Positions 39,477 through 51,503 of a DNA stretch of 64,000 nucleotides are shown here, piece after piece. Each line of letters opens with the position of its first letter. Position 1 is the first letter of the stretch. The translations under genes were made by a program, and so were the position numbers. Below the pieces are notes generated by a model, which searched no databases, was not told where the DNA came from, and saw only the letters and a list, made by a program, of their open reading frames with translations. The DNA is taken from contig JARKQG010000135.1 in the NCBI GenBank assembly GCA_029974035.1, positions 1 to 64,000 on the forward strand, in the 5' to 3' direction. The stretch is from Eubacteriales bacterium (lineage in GTDB: Bacteria > Bacillota_A > Clostridia > Christensenellales > Aristaeellaceae).

Positions 39477-42400
39477 ATGAAAAAAATTCTTTGGCTGGCG
39501 GTGCTGCTGGCGCTTTGGCTGCCGCAGGCGGCGCTGGCCGAAAACCTGATCGAAAACCCCGGCTTTGAGGCGGTGAGCGGCGGCATCCCCGACATCTGGC
39601 AATTGGATATGTGGGACCGGAGCAAGGACGTCAGCCTGCTGACCGCGGAGGGCGGCGCCTACGCGGGCGCCTATTGCGCGAAGGTGGAGAACCTTTCCCC
39701 CAACGACGCCCGCTTTACGCAGACCGTGCAGGTGGAGCCCGGCGCGCTGTACCGCATCACCTGCCGCATCCGCGCCGAGGGCGTGGGGACAGATGAGGAT
39801 GGCGCGGGCATCTCCATCAAGGACACCTTTGCCTCGTCGGAGCTGGTGTACGAAACCCAGGGCGCGTGGGTGCCGGTGACGCTCTACGGCGTCGCGGGCG
39901 AGGACCAGACGGCAATCACCGTCATGGCACGGCTGGGCGGTTACGGCTCCACCAATACCGGCACGGCCTGGTTTGACGACTTTCAAATGGAAAAGGTGGA
40001 CGGCGCGCCGGCGGATGCCAACGTCTACTCGTTCACCACGCTGTCCGCGGACGGCGGCGAGGACGTGGAATTTACCGAGGACGACGAAAATGGGCGAGGT
40101 CCCTACACGCTGCCGCTGGGCATCATCGGGGCGCTCTACGGCCTCATCATGGCCTGGGCCATGCTGGTTGCCCGGCGGAGCGAGCTGAACGATCTTACGC
40201 ATCCGTCGCCCAAGCGGCTTTTGTGGACCGCGCTGGCCGCGGGGCTGATCGTGCGCGCGGTGGTGGCTGTCAGCGTGTACGGCTACGGCGTGGATATGGG
40301 CGATTTTTCCGCCTGGGCGGCGCGCATGGCGACGACGGGCCCCTCCGGCTTTTACTCGGCGGACGTATTCTGCGACTATCCGCCGGGCTACATGTACGTG
40401 CTGTGGCTCATCGGCAGCATACGCAATGCTTTTCAGCTGAGCTATGACAGCCGCGTTTTCTGGCTGATCGTCAAGCTGCCCGCGATTCTGATGGATCTGG
40501 CCGCGGCCTGGCTGATCTACTGGGAGGGCAGGCGCGCGCTGGGCGAGCGGATGGCGGGCGTTCTGGCCGCGCTCTACGCGCTGCTGCCCGCCGCCATCTT
40601 AAACAGCGCCGCCTGGGGGCAGATCGACGCGTTCCTGGCGCTTTTGATGGTGCTGACGGTGCTCAACATGGTTCGGGGGAAGTACGCCTGGTCCCTCTTC
40701 CTCTACGGCGTCGCGATCATGGTCAAACCCCAGGCGCTGATGTTTGCGCCGCTGGGCATCGCGGTGCTGGCGGTGGAAATCTGGCAAAGCGGGGAGCGGC
40801 GCAAGACCGCGCTGAAGATACTGCGGGCGGTGGGGCTGATGCTGGTCGTCATGCTGCTCATCGCGCTGCCGTTCATATCTTCGCTGCCCCGGGCTTTGAT
40901 TGAAAAATCCCCGCTGGCCGCGGGCGCGCCGGAATTCCTTCAGCCGCTTCTGTGGCTGACCACGCTCTTCACCGGATCGCTGGACACCTACCGGTACATC
41001 ACCGTCAACGCGGCCAACCTGTACGTGCTGCTGGATATGAACTGGACGGCGCTGGAGAACGCCCCGCTGTGGGGCGCCTTCGCCAACGCCATGATGTACC
41101 TGTCCTTTGGTTACGCGATCTTCCTCTACGCCCGCGGAAAGCGGCGCGACCGGCTGATGCTCGTCTGCGCCACGCTTTTGGCGCTCCTTTTCTCCTTTGC
41201 GCCGATGATGCACGAGCGGTACCTGTTCCCGGCGATCCTCATGATGATCTTTGCCTATACGGTGGATCAGGATATCCGCCTTCTGATCGCCATTGTGGCG
41301 GTGGGCCTGACCCAGTTCCTGAACGCGGGGCTGGTGCTCCAATCGCAGCATTTGATTGACGCGGAGCGCGACATCAACGCCAACATCGCCCTTCTGAACC
41401 TTGCGGCTGCGGCGCTGATGGCCTGGACCGCCTTTGACATCTGCGTCCGGAACCGCGTGTACAGCCTCACGCGCACCTACCGGTCGGACGAGGACAGGCG
41501 GCTGCTCCTCGACCCGATGATCAACCCCGCGGCCGACGGCTTGCTGCGCCCCAAGGAATGGAAGCTGGCCATGAAAAGGCGGGACTGGCTTTTGATGCTG
41601 GGCCTGACGGCGGTGTATGCCGTGGTGGCGCTGACCAACCTCGGCTCAACGCTGGCGCCCCAGACCCAGTGGACGTCCTCCCGGGCGGGCGAGCAGATCA
41701 CCTTTGACCTGGGAAGCCTCCGTCAGTTCCACATGACCTATTACGGCGGCATCTGCGACACCGCCTTCACCGTGCGCCTTTCGGAGGACGGCGAGGTCTG
41801 GAGCGAGCCCCGCTGGGCGGTGTACGACCAGGGCGAGGTGTTCCGCTGGCTGTGGTACGCGCCCAGTGAGAAGGACGGGGAAGGTGGGTTCAGCGCCCTC
41901 GAGACGGGGTATCCGATGCAGACCGCCCGCTACGTGCGCATCGAGGCCGAGCAGGCCGGGCTGATCCTGGGCGAGATCGCCTTCCTGGACAAGGAGGGCG
42001 AGCCCTATCCGATTTCGTCGGTCTACGCCCTGGGCGCGGACGCGGGCCTCGCCAGCGACCCCACGCTGCTCATCGACGAGCAGGACACCGCGCCACCCTA
42101 TCCGTCCTACTACAACGGCACCTATTTTGACGAGATCTACCACGCGCGCACCGCCTTTGAAAACCGGGAAGGCCTGCACACCTACGAATACACGCACCCG
42201 CCGTTGGGCAAGGTGCTGATCATGGTGGGCATCGACATCTTCGGCATGACGCCCTTCGGCTGGCGCTTTATGGGGGCGTTCTTCGGCATTCTGATGATTC
42301 CGGCGATGTATATCATGGCCAGGCAGCTGCTCCGGCGCTCCAGCCCGGCGTTTCTGGCGGCGTTTCTGATGGCGGTGGATGCGATGCACTTCACCCAGAC

Positions 42401-43385
42401 GCGCATCGCCACCATCGACGTGTTCGCGGTGTTTTTCATCATCGTGATGTACATCTTCATGCTGCGCTACATCATGATGAGCTTCAACCACACGCGGCTG
42501 TGGCGCACCATTGTGCCGCTGGGCTTTTGCGGCCTCTTCATGGGCTTCGCCATCGCCAGCAAGTGGATCGGCATTTACGCGGCGGCGGGGCTGGCGGTGC
42601 TGTTTTTCTACAGCATCCACCTGCGGGCGCGGGAATACCGCTTTGCCAAGGCCAACCTGCGGCTGATGGAGGGCGAGCAAAAGCGCGTCGCCCAGCGCGC
42701 CGCGGCGAAGTTCTGGCGGAACCTGTGGGTGACGCTTCTGTGGTGCCTGGTATTTTTCATCGCCGTGCCGCTCGTGATCTACTACTTCAGCTACTACTGG
42801 CAGTTGACGCCGGACGGCACCTTCAACATCAAAGGCGTGTGGGAGATGCAAAAAAGCATGTACGCCTACCACTCCGGACTCACCGGCGACACGCACTTCT
42901 TCCGCTCGCCCTGGTACCAGTGGCCGCTGATCGTCAAGCCCATGTGGTACTACTCCGGCGCGGATTTCATGCCCGCGGGCTGGGTGTCCTCGATTGCGTG
43001 CATGGGCAATCCCGCGGTGTGGTGGGGCGGCCTCGCGGCGCTGATCTTCGTGGTCGTGCGGCTGTGCCGCAAGGCCTTCGGGGACAGGCGCTACATCTTC
43101 GTGGTGGTGGGCTTTCTGTCCCAATATTTGCCGTGGACGCTGGTGCCCCGGTCCACCTTCATCTACCACTACTTTGCCAGCGTGCCCTTCATCATCCTGG
43201 CAATCGCCATCTTCTTTGAATGGCTGCGGCGGGCGAAGCACGGGGTGTACATCCGGCTGGTATGGATCTACGGCGCGGCGGCACTGGCGCTGTTTGTGAT
43301 GTTTTATCCGATCATGAGCGGCATGCCCTGCCCGCGCGCCTACGCGAACCTTCTGCGCTGGTTCGGGAGCTGGTACATCTTCTAG
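39477..43385 (+). CDS. Giant two-module GT-C glycosyltransferase with carbohydrate-binding domains
   Basis: This 1302-residue protein starts with a signal peptide or anchor (ILWLAVLLALWLPQAALA). An extracellular carbohydrate-binding-like domain follows (about 22-190, beginning NLIENPGFEAV). Module 1 (about 205-690) is a polytopic GT-C transferase with the first-loop acid motif GVDMGDFSAWA. A discoidin (F5/8 type C)-like domain lies at about 733-850. Module 2 is a PMT/GT39-type transferase with Asp885-Glu886 in YFDEIYHARTAF, the hallmark DE pair, plus a further set of about nine membrane segments. It likely transfers sugars from polyprenyl phosphate on the outer face. GGAG lies 11 bases before the ATG at 39477; earlier ATGs lack a site. 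Confidence 0.85.
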   Translation: MKKILWLAVLLALWLPQAALAENLIENPGFEAVSGGIPDIWQLDMWDRSKDVSLLTAEGGAYAGAYCAKVENLSPNDARFTQTVQVEPGALYRITCRIRAEGVGTDEDGAGISIKDTFASSELVYETQGAWVPVTLYGVAGEDQTAITVMARLGGYGSTNTGTAWFDDFQMEKVDGAPADANVYSFTTLSADGGEDVEFTEDDENGRGPYTLPLGIIGALYGLIMAWAMLVARRSELNDLTHPSPKRLLWTALAAGLIVRAVVAVSVYGYGVDMGDFSAWAARMATTGPSGFYSADVFCDYPPGYMYVLWLIGSIRNAFQLSYDSRVFWLIVKLPAILMDLAAAWLIYWEGRRALGERMAGVLAALYALLPAAILNSAAWGQIDAFLALLMVLTVLNMVRGKYAWSLFLYGVAIMVKPQALMFAPLGIAVLAVEIWQSGERRKTALKILRAVGLMLVVMLLIALPFISSLPRALIEKSPLAAGAPEFLQPLLWLTTLFTGSLDTYRYITVNAANLYVLLDMNWTALENAPLWGAFANAMMYLSFGYAIFLYARGKRRDRLMLVCATLLALLFSFAPMMHERYLFPAILMMIFAYTVDQDIRLLIAIVAVGLTQFLNAGLVLQSQHLIDAERDINANIALLNLAAAALMAWTAFDICVRNRVYSLTRTYRSDEDRRLLLDPMINPAADGLLRPKEWKLAMKRRDWLLMLGLTAVYAVVALTNLGSTLAPQTQWTSSRAGEQITFDLGSLRQFHMTYYGGICDTAFTVRLSEDGEVWSEPRWAVYDQGEVFRWLWYAPSEKDGEGGFSALETGYPMQTARYVRIEAEQAGLILGEIAFLDKEGEPYPISSVYALGADAGLASDPTLLIDEQDTAPPYPSYYNGTYFDEIYHARTAFENREGLHTYEYTHPPLGKVLIMVGIDIFGMTPFGWRFMGAFFGILMIPAMYIMARQLLRRSSPAFLAAFLMAVDAMHFTQTRIATIDVFAVFFIIVMYIFMLRYIMMSFNHTRLWRTIVPLGFCGLFMGFAIASKWIGIYAAAGLAVLFFYSIHLRAREYRFAKANLRLMEGEQKRVAQRAAAKFWRNLWVTLLWCLVFFIAVPLVIYYFSYYWQLTPDGTFNIKGVWEMQKSMYAYHSGLTGDTHFFRSPWYQWPLIVKPMWYYSGADFMPAGWVSSIACMGNPAVWWGGLAALIFVVVRLCRKAFGDRRYIFVVVGFLSQYLPWTLVPRSTFIYHYFASVPFIILAIAIFFEWLRRAKHGVYIRLVWIYGAAALALFVMFYPIMSGMPCPRAYANLLRWFGSWYIF

Positions 43386-43403
43386 ACGGGAGGGGGCGCG
43401 ATC

Positions 43404-44930
<1,527 letters not shown>

Positions 44931-44934
44931 AGGT

Positions 44935-46026
44935 GTGGAATACTCCGCGATGGAGCAGTACTGGATCTGGCTCTCGAGCGTGGAGGGCATTGGCGTCAAG
45001 CGGTTTTATCAGCTGATGAGCCTCTACGAGGACGCCCGCGCGGTCTGGGACTCGGCCGGGCCGCAGATGGCGTTTTTGGGCGAAAAGGCGCTGCGAAACC
45101 TGATGGCCGCCCGCACGGAGCGCTACCTCTACGGGCTGTTTGCGGGGCTCGAAAAGAAGGGCATCGCGGCGGTCACGCGGCTTGCCGACGGTTATCCCGC
45201 GCGCTTGACCGCCATTTATGACCCGCCGCCCACCCTCTACGTGCGCGGCGCGGGCAACCTCAACGGCGAGCGGTCAATCTCCATCGTGGGTTCCCGCCGC
45301 GCCAGCCGCGACGGACGGCGCGCCGCCGCCGAAATTGCCGAGGCGCTGGCCCGCGAAGGCGTGACGGTGGTGTCCGGCATGGCGCGGGGCATCGATACTG
45401 CCGCCCACCAGGGTGCGCTCAACGGCGGCGGGCGGACGATCGCGGTGCTGGGCTGCGGCGTGGACGTGGTGTATCCGCCGGAGAACGCGCACCTGGCGGA
45501 AAGGATTCTCGAGACGGGCGGGTCGATCGTGTCCGAATACGTACCGGGCACCCGGCCGCTGGCGCAGCATTTTCCGGCGCGCAACCGCATCATCAGCGCG
45601 CTGTCCGACGGGCTCCTGCTGGTGGAGGCCGCGCGGGGCTCCGGCGCGATGCGGACGGTGGACTTCGCCCTTGAGCAGGGGCGGGAGGTGTTTGCCGTGC
45701 CGGGGTCCATCTATTCGCCGCTGTCCGCAGAGCCCAACCGGCTGATCTCCGAGGGCGCGGCGCCGGCGCTGGGGCCGTGGGAGATTCTCGAGCACTTCCG
45801 CTGGGCCCAGCGGCCCCGTACGGGCGCGGCCGGAAAATGCGCGCCTCAGCTCGACGAGGACGAGGCGGCGCTTGTCGAACCGCTCCGGATTGAGGAAATG
45901 TCCTTTGACGAGCTGGCCGCGCGCACCGGCTTTAACAGTTCAAAACTAAATTCTCTCTTGACAATGCTGGAGTTGCGAGGAATAATAAAACAAGTGCCCG
46001 GTCGGCTGTACCGGGCGGAAATCTGA
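44935..46026 (+). CDS. dprA: DNA processing protein DprA
   Basis: The 363-residue protein has an N-terminal SAM-like helical part (WIWLSSVEGIGVKRFYQL) and the Rossmann-like DprA core with SIVGSRRASRDGRRAA, SGMARGIDTAAHQGAL and FPARNRIISALSDG. A C-terminal winged helix (FDELAARTGFNSSKLNSLLTMLELRGII) follows. DprA loads RecA on incoming single-stranded DNA during transformation. The GTG at 44935 has GGGGG 7 bases upstream; the ATG at 44950 is a possible alternative. Confidence 0.94.
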   Translation: MEYSAMEQYWIWLSSVEGIGVKRFYQLMSLYEDARAVWDSAGPQMAFLGEKALRNLMAARTERYLYGLFAGLEKKGIAAVTRLADGYPARLTAIYDPPPTLYVRGAGNLNGERSISIVGSRRASRDGRRAAAEIAEALAREGVTVVSGMARGIDTAAHQGALNGGGRTIAVLGCGVDVVYPPENAHLAERILETGGSIVSEYVPGTRPLAQHFPARNRIISALSDGLLLVEAARGSGAMRTVDFALEQGREVFAVPGSIYSPLSAEPNRLISEGAAPALGPWEILEHFRWAQRPRTGAAGKCAPQLDEDEAALVEPLRIEEMSFDELAARTGFNSSKLNSLLTMLELRGIIKQVPGRLYRAEI

Positions 46027-46059
46027 TTTCGTCCCGCATACGCGGATGGAGGTTCATAA

Positions 46060-48168
46060 ATGGCGCATAAGCTGGTCATCGTGGAATCCCCGGCCAAGGC
46101 AAGGACCATCGGCAAGTTTCTGGGCCGAGGGTACAAGGTGGAGGCTTCGCAGGGGCATGTGCGCGATCTGCCCAAGTCGCAGATCGGCGTGGACATAGAG
46201 CACGGCTTCGAACCCCGGTACATCACCATCCGGGGGCGGGGCGAGATTCTGGACCGCATCCGCAAGGAAGCAAAGGGCGCCCAGAAGATCATCCTCGCGA
46301 CAGACCCTGACCGCGAGGGCGAGGCCATCTCCTGGCACCTTTCGAAGGTTCTGAACATTCCGGAGGACGACGTCTGCCGCGTGGAATTCCACGAAATCAC
46401 CGGCAAGGAGGTCAAGTCCGCCATCAAAAAGCCGCGGCCCATCAACATGAATCTGGTCAACGCGCAGCAGGCGCGGCGCGTGCTGGACCGGCTGGTGGGC
46501 TACAAGATCAGCCCGCTTCTGTGGGCCAAGGTGCGCAAGGGCCTCTCCGCCGGCCGCGTGCAGTCGGTGGCCACCGGCATCATCTGCGACCGCGAAAAGG
46601 AAATCGAAACCTTTGTGCCCGAGGAATATTGGAACCTGAGCGCCGAGTTTGAAACAGACGGCGTCAGCTTCTGCGCAAAATTCTACGGCGAGGGCGACCA
46701 AAAGACCGAGGTCACCAGCCAGCCGCAGGCACAGCGGCTGATCGACCGGATGCGCCGGGCGGACTTCGCCATCGGCGAGGTCAAGCGCTGCGAGCGGCGC
46801 AAGTACCCCGCGGCGCCCTTCACCACATCCAACCTGCAGCAGGAGGCCAGCCGCAAGCTGGGCTTTACCACCCAGAAGACCATGCAGATTGCCCAGCAGC
46901 TCTATGAGGGCGTCGATCTGGAGGGCGATGGCACCCAGGGTCTGGTCACCTACATCCGAACGGATTCCACACGCATCTCCGAGGAGGCCGTGGAGGCGGT
47001 GCGCGAGGTCATCCGCGCCGTCTATCCGCCGGAATACCTGCCCGAGGAGCCCGTGCAGTACAAGAGCCGCAAGTCCGCCCAGGACGCCCACGAGGCCATC
47101 CGCCCCACCGACATGAAGTATCGGCCGGAGGCGGTCAAGGCATCGCTGACCCGCGATCAGCTCAGGCTCTACAAGCTCATCTTCAATCGCTTTCTGGCCA
47201 GCCAGATGACCCCCGCGGTCTACGAAACGCTGTCCGCCGACGTGGTGGGAGACGGCCTTCGCCTGCGCTTCACCGGCCAGAAGAAGAAATTTGCCGGCTT
47301 TACCGCTGTCTATGAGGAAGTGCTGGATGACGCCCAGGCCGAGGAAGATGAAAACGCCATTCCCGCGCTGGCGGAGGGCGCGAAGGCAACGCTGGTGGAC
47401 GTTTTGAGCGAGCAGCGCTTTACCCAGCCCCCGCCCCGCTACACGGAGGCATCGCTGGTGCGGGCGCTGGAGGAAAAGGGCATCGGCCGCCCGTCCACCT
47501 ATTCGCCGACGATCACCACCATCATGGCCCGGGGCTACATCGCCCGGGAGAACAAGCGCCTCGTGCCCACGGAGCTGGGGCAGGTGGTCAACGATCTGAT
47601 GCAGAAGAACTTCCCGGACATTGTCGACGTGCAGTTCACCGCCGGCATGGAGGAGGAGCTGGACGAGGTGGAGGACGGCGCCGCCGAATGGCGCCAGGTG
47701 GTGGCCGACTTCTACGGCCCCTTTGAAAAGGCACTGACCGCGGCGGAGGCCACCATCGAAAAGGTGTCCGTCGAGGACCAGGTTTCCGACGTCCAGTGCG
47801 AAAAGTGCGGCGCGATGATGGTCTACAAGATGGGCCGGTACGGGAAATTTCTGGCCTGCCCCAATTTTCCGGCCTGCCGCCATACCATGGCGCTTCTGAC
47901 CGACATCGGCGTGCCCTGCCCCAGCTGCGGCGGGCGGCTGCTGGAGCGCATCAGCAAGAAGGGCCGCAAGTTCTACGGCTGCGAAAACTATCCCGCCTGC
48001 GACTTTGTGTCCTGGGACCTGCCGGTGACAGACAAGTGCCCCGTCTGCGGCGGCCGCATGGTTTTGAAGCGGGGCCGCAAGGGCGAGGTGTTCCACGTGT
48101 GCGTCAACGAAAAGTGCCGCACCCGCGTGCCCGTTTCCGGGGGGGACCAAGAGGCGGAGGATGAATGA
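46060..48168 (+). CDS. topA: DNA topoisomerase I
   Basis: The 702-residue type IA enzyme relaxes negative supercoils. The Toprim domain lies at residues 1-115 (VESPAKARTI, DPDREGEAI), the nucleophile is Tyr298 in LVTYIRTDS, and GRPSTYSPTI is present. Three Cys4 zinc-ribbon modules follow near the C-terminus (about 578-680, CEKCGAMM, CPSCGGRLL, CPVCGGRMV). GGAGG lies before the ATG at 46060. It overlaps trmFO by 8 bases. Confidence 0.97.
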   Translation: MAHKLVIVESPAKARTIGKFLGRGYKVEASQGHVRDLPKSQIGVDIEHGFEPRYITIRGRGEILDRIRKEAKGAQKIILATDPDREGEAISWHLSKVLNIPEDDVCRVEFHEITGKEVKSAIKKPRPINMNLVNAQQARRVLDRLVGYKISPLLWAKVRKGLSAGRVQSVATGIICDREKEIETFVPEEYWNLSAEFETDGVSFCAKFYGEGDQKTEVTSQPQAQRLIDRMRRADFAIGEVKRCERRKYPAAPFTTSNLQQEASRKLGFTTQKTMQIAQQLYEGVDLEGDGTQGLVTYIRTDSTRISEEAVEAVREVIRAVYPPEYLPEEPVQYKSRKSAQDAHEAIRPTDMKYRPEAVKASLTRDQLRLYKLIFNRFLASQMTPAVYETLSADVVGDGLRLRFTGQKKKFAGFTAVYEEVLDDAQAEEDENAIPALAEGAKATLVDVLSEQRFTQPPPRYTEASLVRALEEKGIGRPSTYSPTITTIMARGYIARENKRLVPTELGQVVNDLMQKNFPDIVDVQFTAGMEEELDEVEDGAAEWRQVVADFYGPFEKALTAAEATIEKVSVEDQVSDVQCEKCGAMMVYKMGRYGKFLACPNFPACRHTMALLTDIGVPCPSCGGRLLERISKKGRKFYGCENYPACDFVSWDLPVTDKCPVCGGRMVLKRGRKGEVFHVCVNEKCRTRVPVSGGDQEAEDE

Positions 48169-49462
48169 GGTCACCGTCGTTGGCGCCGGGCTCGCGGGCT
48201 GCGAGGCGGCCTGGCAGCTGGCGCAGCAGGGGATATCCGTCCGACTGATCGAAATGAAGCCGGAGCGGTTTTCCCCGGCCCACCGGCGGGAGGGGTTTGC
48301 GGAACTGGTCTGCTCCAATTCCCTCAAGGCGGAGCACCTGACCAACGCCTCGGGCCTTCTGAAGGCCGAGATGGAGAAGTTTGGCTCGCTGATCCTCGCC
48401 GCCGCGAAGCGGGCGCGGGTGCCCGCCGGTACCGCGTTGGCGGTGGACCGGGACGTTTTTTCCCGCGAGGTCACCGCCGCGCTGAGCGCGCACCCGCGCG
48501 TTCGGATAGAGCGGCGCGCGGCTTCGCGCATCCCGGAGGAGCCTGTGATCGTCGCCACCGGTCCGCTGACCGACCCGGCCCTCATGGACGATCTCGCGGC
48601 GCTGCCCGGCCTGACGGCGCTCCACTTCTTCGACGCGGCGGCACCCATCGTGACGGCGGAGTCCCTCGATATGAGCCGGCTCTTCCGCCAGTCCAGAAAC
48701 GACGGCGGCGCGGGGGATTACCTCAACAGCCCGCTGGACCGGGCGCAGTACGACGCGTTTTACGAGGCGCTTTTGAGCGCGGAGCTGGCCCCGCTCCACG
48801 ACTTTGAAAAGGATTTGGTGTTTGAGGGCTGCCTGGCGGTGGAGATTCTGGCCGCCCGGGGCCGCGACACGCTGGCCTTCGGGCCGATGCGGCCGGTGGG
48901 GCTCGTCGATCCGCGCACCGGAAAGACGCCTTGCGCCGTGGCGCAGCTCCGGCAGGAAAACGCGGCGGGCACGCTTTACAACCTGGTCGGCTTTCAAACC
49001 CGGCTCAAGTGGGGTGAACAGAAGCGGGTGTTTTCGATGCTCCCGGGCCTTGAGCGTGCCGAATTTGTCCGCTACGGCGTGATGCACAAAAACACATACC
49101 TCAACAGCCCCGACATCCTGGGCAGGAACTTCGCCCTTTCCGGAAGGCCGATGACGCGCTTTGCCGGCCAACTGACCGGCGTGGAGGGGTATGTGGAGTC
49201 GGCGGCGTCGGGCCTTGTGGCGGGGCTGAACCTGGGCCGGGCGCTCCGGGACCTTCCGGAGCTCGACTTTCCCGGCGAAACGCTCCTGGGCGCGCTGGAG
49301 GCCCATGTGCGCACCAAAGACGCGAACTTCCAGCCGATGAACGCCAATTTCGGCATCTTGACGCCGCTGGGCGAAAGGGTCCGGAGCAAGAAAAACCGGT
49401 ACGAGGCGCTTGCCCGGCGCGCGCTTTCGGCCATCGACAGATTATTGGAGGAAAATCCATGA
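48161..49462 (+). CDS. trmFO: tRNA uracil-54 C5-methyltransferase, folate-dependent
   Basis: The 433-residue FAD enzyme makes T54 in tRNA with methylenetetrahydrofolate. It has [19 protein letters not shown] (FAD motif), [38 protein letters not shown], and [10 protein letters not shown] with the usual C-terminal [18 protein letters not shown]. It is a Gram-positive type enzyme (GidA paralogue). It sits between topA and hslV, as in Bacillus, but without the intervening xerC. Confidence 0.95.
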   Translation: MNEVTVVGAGLAGCEAAWQLAQQGISVRLIEMKPERFSPAHRREGFAELVCSNSLKAEHLTNASGLLKAEMEKFGSLILAAAKRARVPAGTALAVDRDVFSREVTAALSAHPRVRIERRAASRIPEEPVIVATGPLTDPALMDDLAALPGLTALHFFDAAAPIVTAESLDMSRLFRQSRNDGGAGDYLNSPLDRAQYDAFYEALLSAELAPLHDFEKDLVFEGCLAVEILAARGRDTLAFGPMRPVGLVDPRTGKTPCAVAQLRQENAAGTLYNLVGFQTRLKWGEQKRVFSMLPGLERAEFVRYGVMHKNTYLNSPDILGRNFALSGRPMTRFAGQLTGVEGYVESAASGLVAGLNLGRALRDLPELDFPGETLLGALEAHVRTKDANFQPMNANFGILTPLGERVRSKKNRYEALARRALSAIDRLLEENP

Positions 49463-49989
49463 TTCGGGGAACCACCATCTGCGGCGTGCGCCGAAACGGC
49501 CAGACCGCCATCTCCGGCGACGGTCAGGTGACCGTCGGCGAGACCGCCATCATGAAGATGAATGCGAAAAAGGTGCGCCGCATTGCCGGCGGCAAGGTCG
49601 TGATCGGCTTTGCCGGGTCGGTGGCGGACGCCTTCGCGCTGAGCGAAAAGTTTGAGGAGAAGCTGACCCAGTTTTCCGGCAACCTGCCCCGGGCCGCGGT
49701 GGAGCTGGCGCAGGAGTGGCGGCAGGATAAGGCCATGCGCAAGTTGGAAGCGATGCTTTTGTGCGCCGACGCGGACAACCTGATGCTGGTTTCGGGCACC
49801 GGCGAAGTCATCGAACCCGACGACGGCGTGATCGCCATCGGCTCCGGCGGCAACTACGCGCTGGCCGCCGCCCGCGCCCTGGCGGAGAATACGCAGCTCT
49901 CCGCCGCGGAGATTTCCGAAAAGGCGCTTCGCATCGCCGCGTCCATCTGCGTGTACACCAACGACCACATCATCACGGAGATTGTCTGA
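49459..49989 (+). CDS. hslV: ATP-dependent protease subunit HslV (ClpQ)
   Basis: The 176-residue protease subunit has a four-residue propeptide (MIRG) before the catalytic Thr-Thr pair ([21 protein letters not shown]), then [10 protein letters not shown] and [14 protein letters not shown]. It forms a threonine-protease chamber closed by HslU rings. The ATG overlaps the trmFO stop; the stop shares one base with the hslU ATG. Confidence 0.96.
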   Translation: MIRGTTICGVRRNGQTAISGDGQVTVGETAIMKMNAKKVRRIAGGKVVIGFAGSVADAFALSEKFEEKLTQFSGNLPRAAVELAQEWRQDKAMRKLEAMLLCADADNLMLVSGTGEVIEPDDGVIAIGSGGNYALAAARALAENTQLSAAEISEKALRIAASICVYTNDHIITEIV

Positions 49990-51362
49990 TGGAAAGATTG
50001 ACGCATACGCTGACCCCGCGCGAGATCGTGCGCGAGCTGGACCGCTACATCATCGGCCAGGACGAGGCCAAGCGCGCGGTGGCCATCGCGCTCAGAAACC
50101 GCTACCGCCGGGCGCTTCTGCCCGACGAGATCCGCGATGAGGTGACGCCCAAGAATATCCTCATGGTGGGGCCCACCGGCGTGGGCAAGACCGAGATCGC
50201 CCGCAGGCTGGCGCGCCTGGTGGACGCGCCCTTTGTCAAGGTGGAAGCCACCAAGTTTACGGAAGTGGGCTATGTGGGCCGCGACGTGGATTCCATCATC
50301 CGCGACCTGGTGGAGGCGTCCATCCGCCTGGTGCAGGCGCACCACGCGGAGGCCGTGGGCGAAAAGGCCGCCCGCGCCGCCGAGGAGCGGCTGGCGGACC
50401 TGATCGTCCGTCCCGCCAAAAAGGTCAACCCCATCGACGTGCTGCTGGGCAACAAGCCCAAGGAGCCGGATGTTCCGCCGGAGGAGCGCGCCCGCGTTAG
50501 CCAGAAGCGCGAGGATGTATTGAGGGCGTTGGCAAACGGCGAACTGGAGCACACGCTGGTGGAGATCGAGGTGGCGGAAAAGCTTCCGAAAAACGAGATT
50601 CCCGGCACCGATGTCAACGTGAACGACATGCTGGGCTCCATCCTGCCCAAGCGCACCAAGCTGCGCAAGGTGGAGGTTTCCGAGGCGCGGCGCATCCTGC
50701 TGGCCGAGGAGGAGGAGAGCCGGATCGACATGGACGCGGTGTACTCCGAGGCCATTCAGAAGGCCGAGCAGGACGGCATCGTGTTTCTGGACGAAATTGA
50801 CAAGGTGGCGGGCAAGAACGCCGGGCACGGCCCGGATGTGTCCCGCGAGGGCGTACAGCGGGACATCCTGCCCATTGTGGAGGGCTCTACGGTGCCCACC
50901 AAGTACGGCCCGGTGAAAACCGACCACATCCTCTTCATCGCGGCGGGTGCGTTCCACGTGGCGAAGGTCGCCGACCTGATCCCGGAACTGCAGGGGCGCT
51001 TCCCGGTGCGCGTGACGCTGAAGCCGCTGACCCGAGAGGACTACCGCCGCATCCTGACCCAGCCGGAGAACGCGCTGATCCGCCAGTATCAGGCGCTGCT
51101 CAAGGTGGACGGCGTGTCGCTGAGGTTTGACGACAGCGCCATCGACGCCATCGCGGAGTTTGCCTGGCTTTCCAACGAAAACAGCGAGAACATCGGCGCC
51201 CGCAGGCTGCATACGGTGCTGGAAGGCATTTTGAGCGATGTGGCCTTCAACGCCGGCGGCGGCGACGCACCCGAGGTGGAGGTTGTGGTGGACGCGGCCT
51301 ACGCCCGGGCGCGGTTGGGCGACGAGTGCGCGGAGAAGGACCTGCACAAGTACATCCTGTGA
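49989..51362 (+). CDS. hslU: ATP-dependent protease ATPase subunit HslU (ClpY)
   Basis: The 457-residue AAA+ unfoldase has the Walker A GPTGVGKTE (61-69), the I domain (about 110-230), Walker B IVFLDEID and the C-terminal DLHKYIL tail that enters HslV. It begins with LTPREIVRELDRYIIGQDEAK. No codY follows, unlike in Bacillus; a hairpin closes the unit. Confidence 0.96.
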   Translation: MERLTHTLTPREIVRELDRYIIGQDEAKRAVAIALRNRYRRALLPDEIRDEVTPKNILMVGPTGVGKTEIARRLARLVDAPFVKVEATKFTEVGYVGRDVDSIIRDLVEASIRLVQAHHAEAVGEKAARAAEERLADLIVRPAKKVNPIDVLLGNKPKEPDVPPEERARVSQKREDVLRALANGELEHTLVEIEVAEKLPKNEIPGTDVNVNDMLGSILPKRTKLRKVEVSEARRILLAEEEESRIDMDAVYSEAIQKAEQDGIVFLDEIDKVAGKNAGHGPDVSREGVQRDILPIVEGSTVPTKYGPVKTDHILFIAAGAFHVAKVADLIPELQGRFPVRVTLKPLTREDYRRILTQPENALIRQYQALLKVDGVSLRFDDSAIDAIAEFAWLSNENSENIGARRLHTVLEGILSDVAFNAGGGDAPEVEVVVDAAYARARLGDECAEKDLHKYIL

Positions 51363-51378
51363 CCGGGCGCGGTTTGTG

Positions 51379-51406
51379 AGGCCCGCGGGCGTATGCCCGC
51401 GGGCCT
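51379..51406 (+). terminator. Hairpin after hslU
   Basis: Arms 51379-51390 and 51395-51406 are perfectly complementary over 12 bp with a 4-base loop, 16 bases after the hslU stop. No T-tract follows. Confidence 0.6.
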
Positions 51407-51423
51407 TGTGGCGCTTCCCGCTC

Positions 51424-51452
51424 TTTACACCGGCGGGAAAATGCGGTACAAT
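51424..51452 (+). promoter_or_regulatory. Promoter of the hdeD-like gene
   Basis: TTTACA (51424-51429) and TACAAT (51447-51452) are spaced by exactly 17 bases, each one mismatch from consensus, about 50 bases before the GTG start. Confidence 0.7.
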
Positions 51453-51503
51453 CGAATTGTGGGAATCCGCGCTCCGGCGCGGTCCTGAAGGGGAGGGGTT
51501 ACT

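Noticed and set aside
46054..48648. 864-residue open frame antisense to topA and trmFO
   Set aside because: It covers two well-defined genes on the other strand, and its composition is typical of an antisense shadow.
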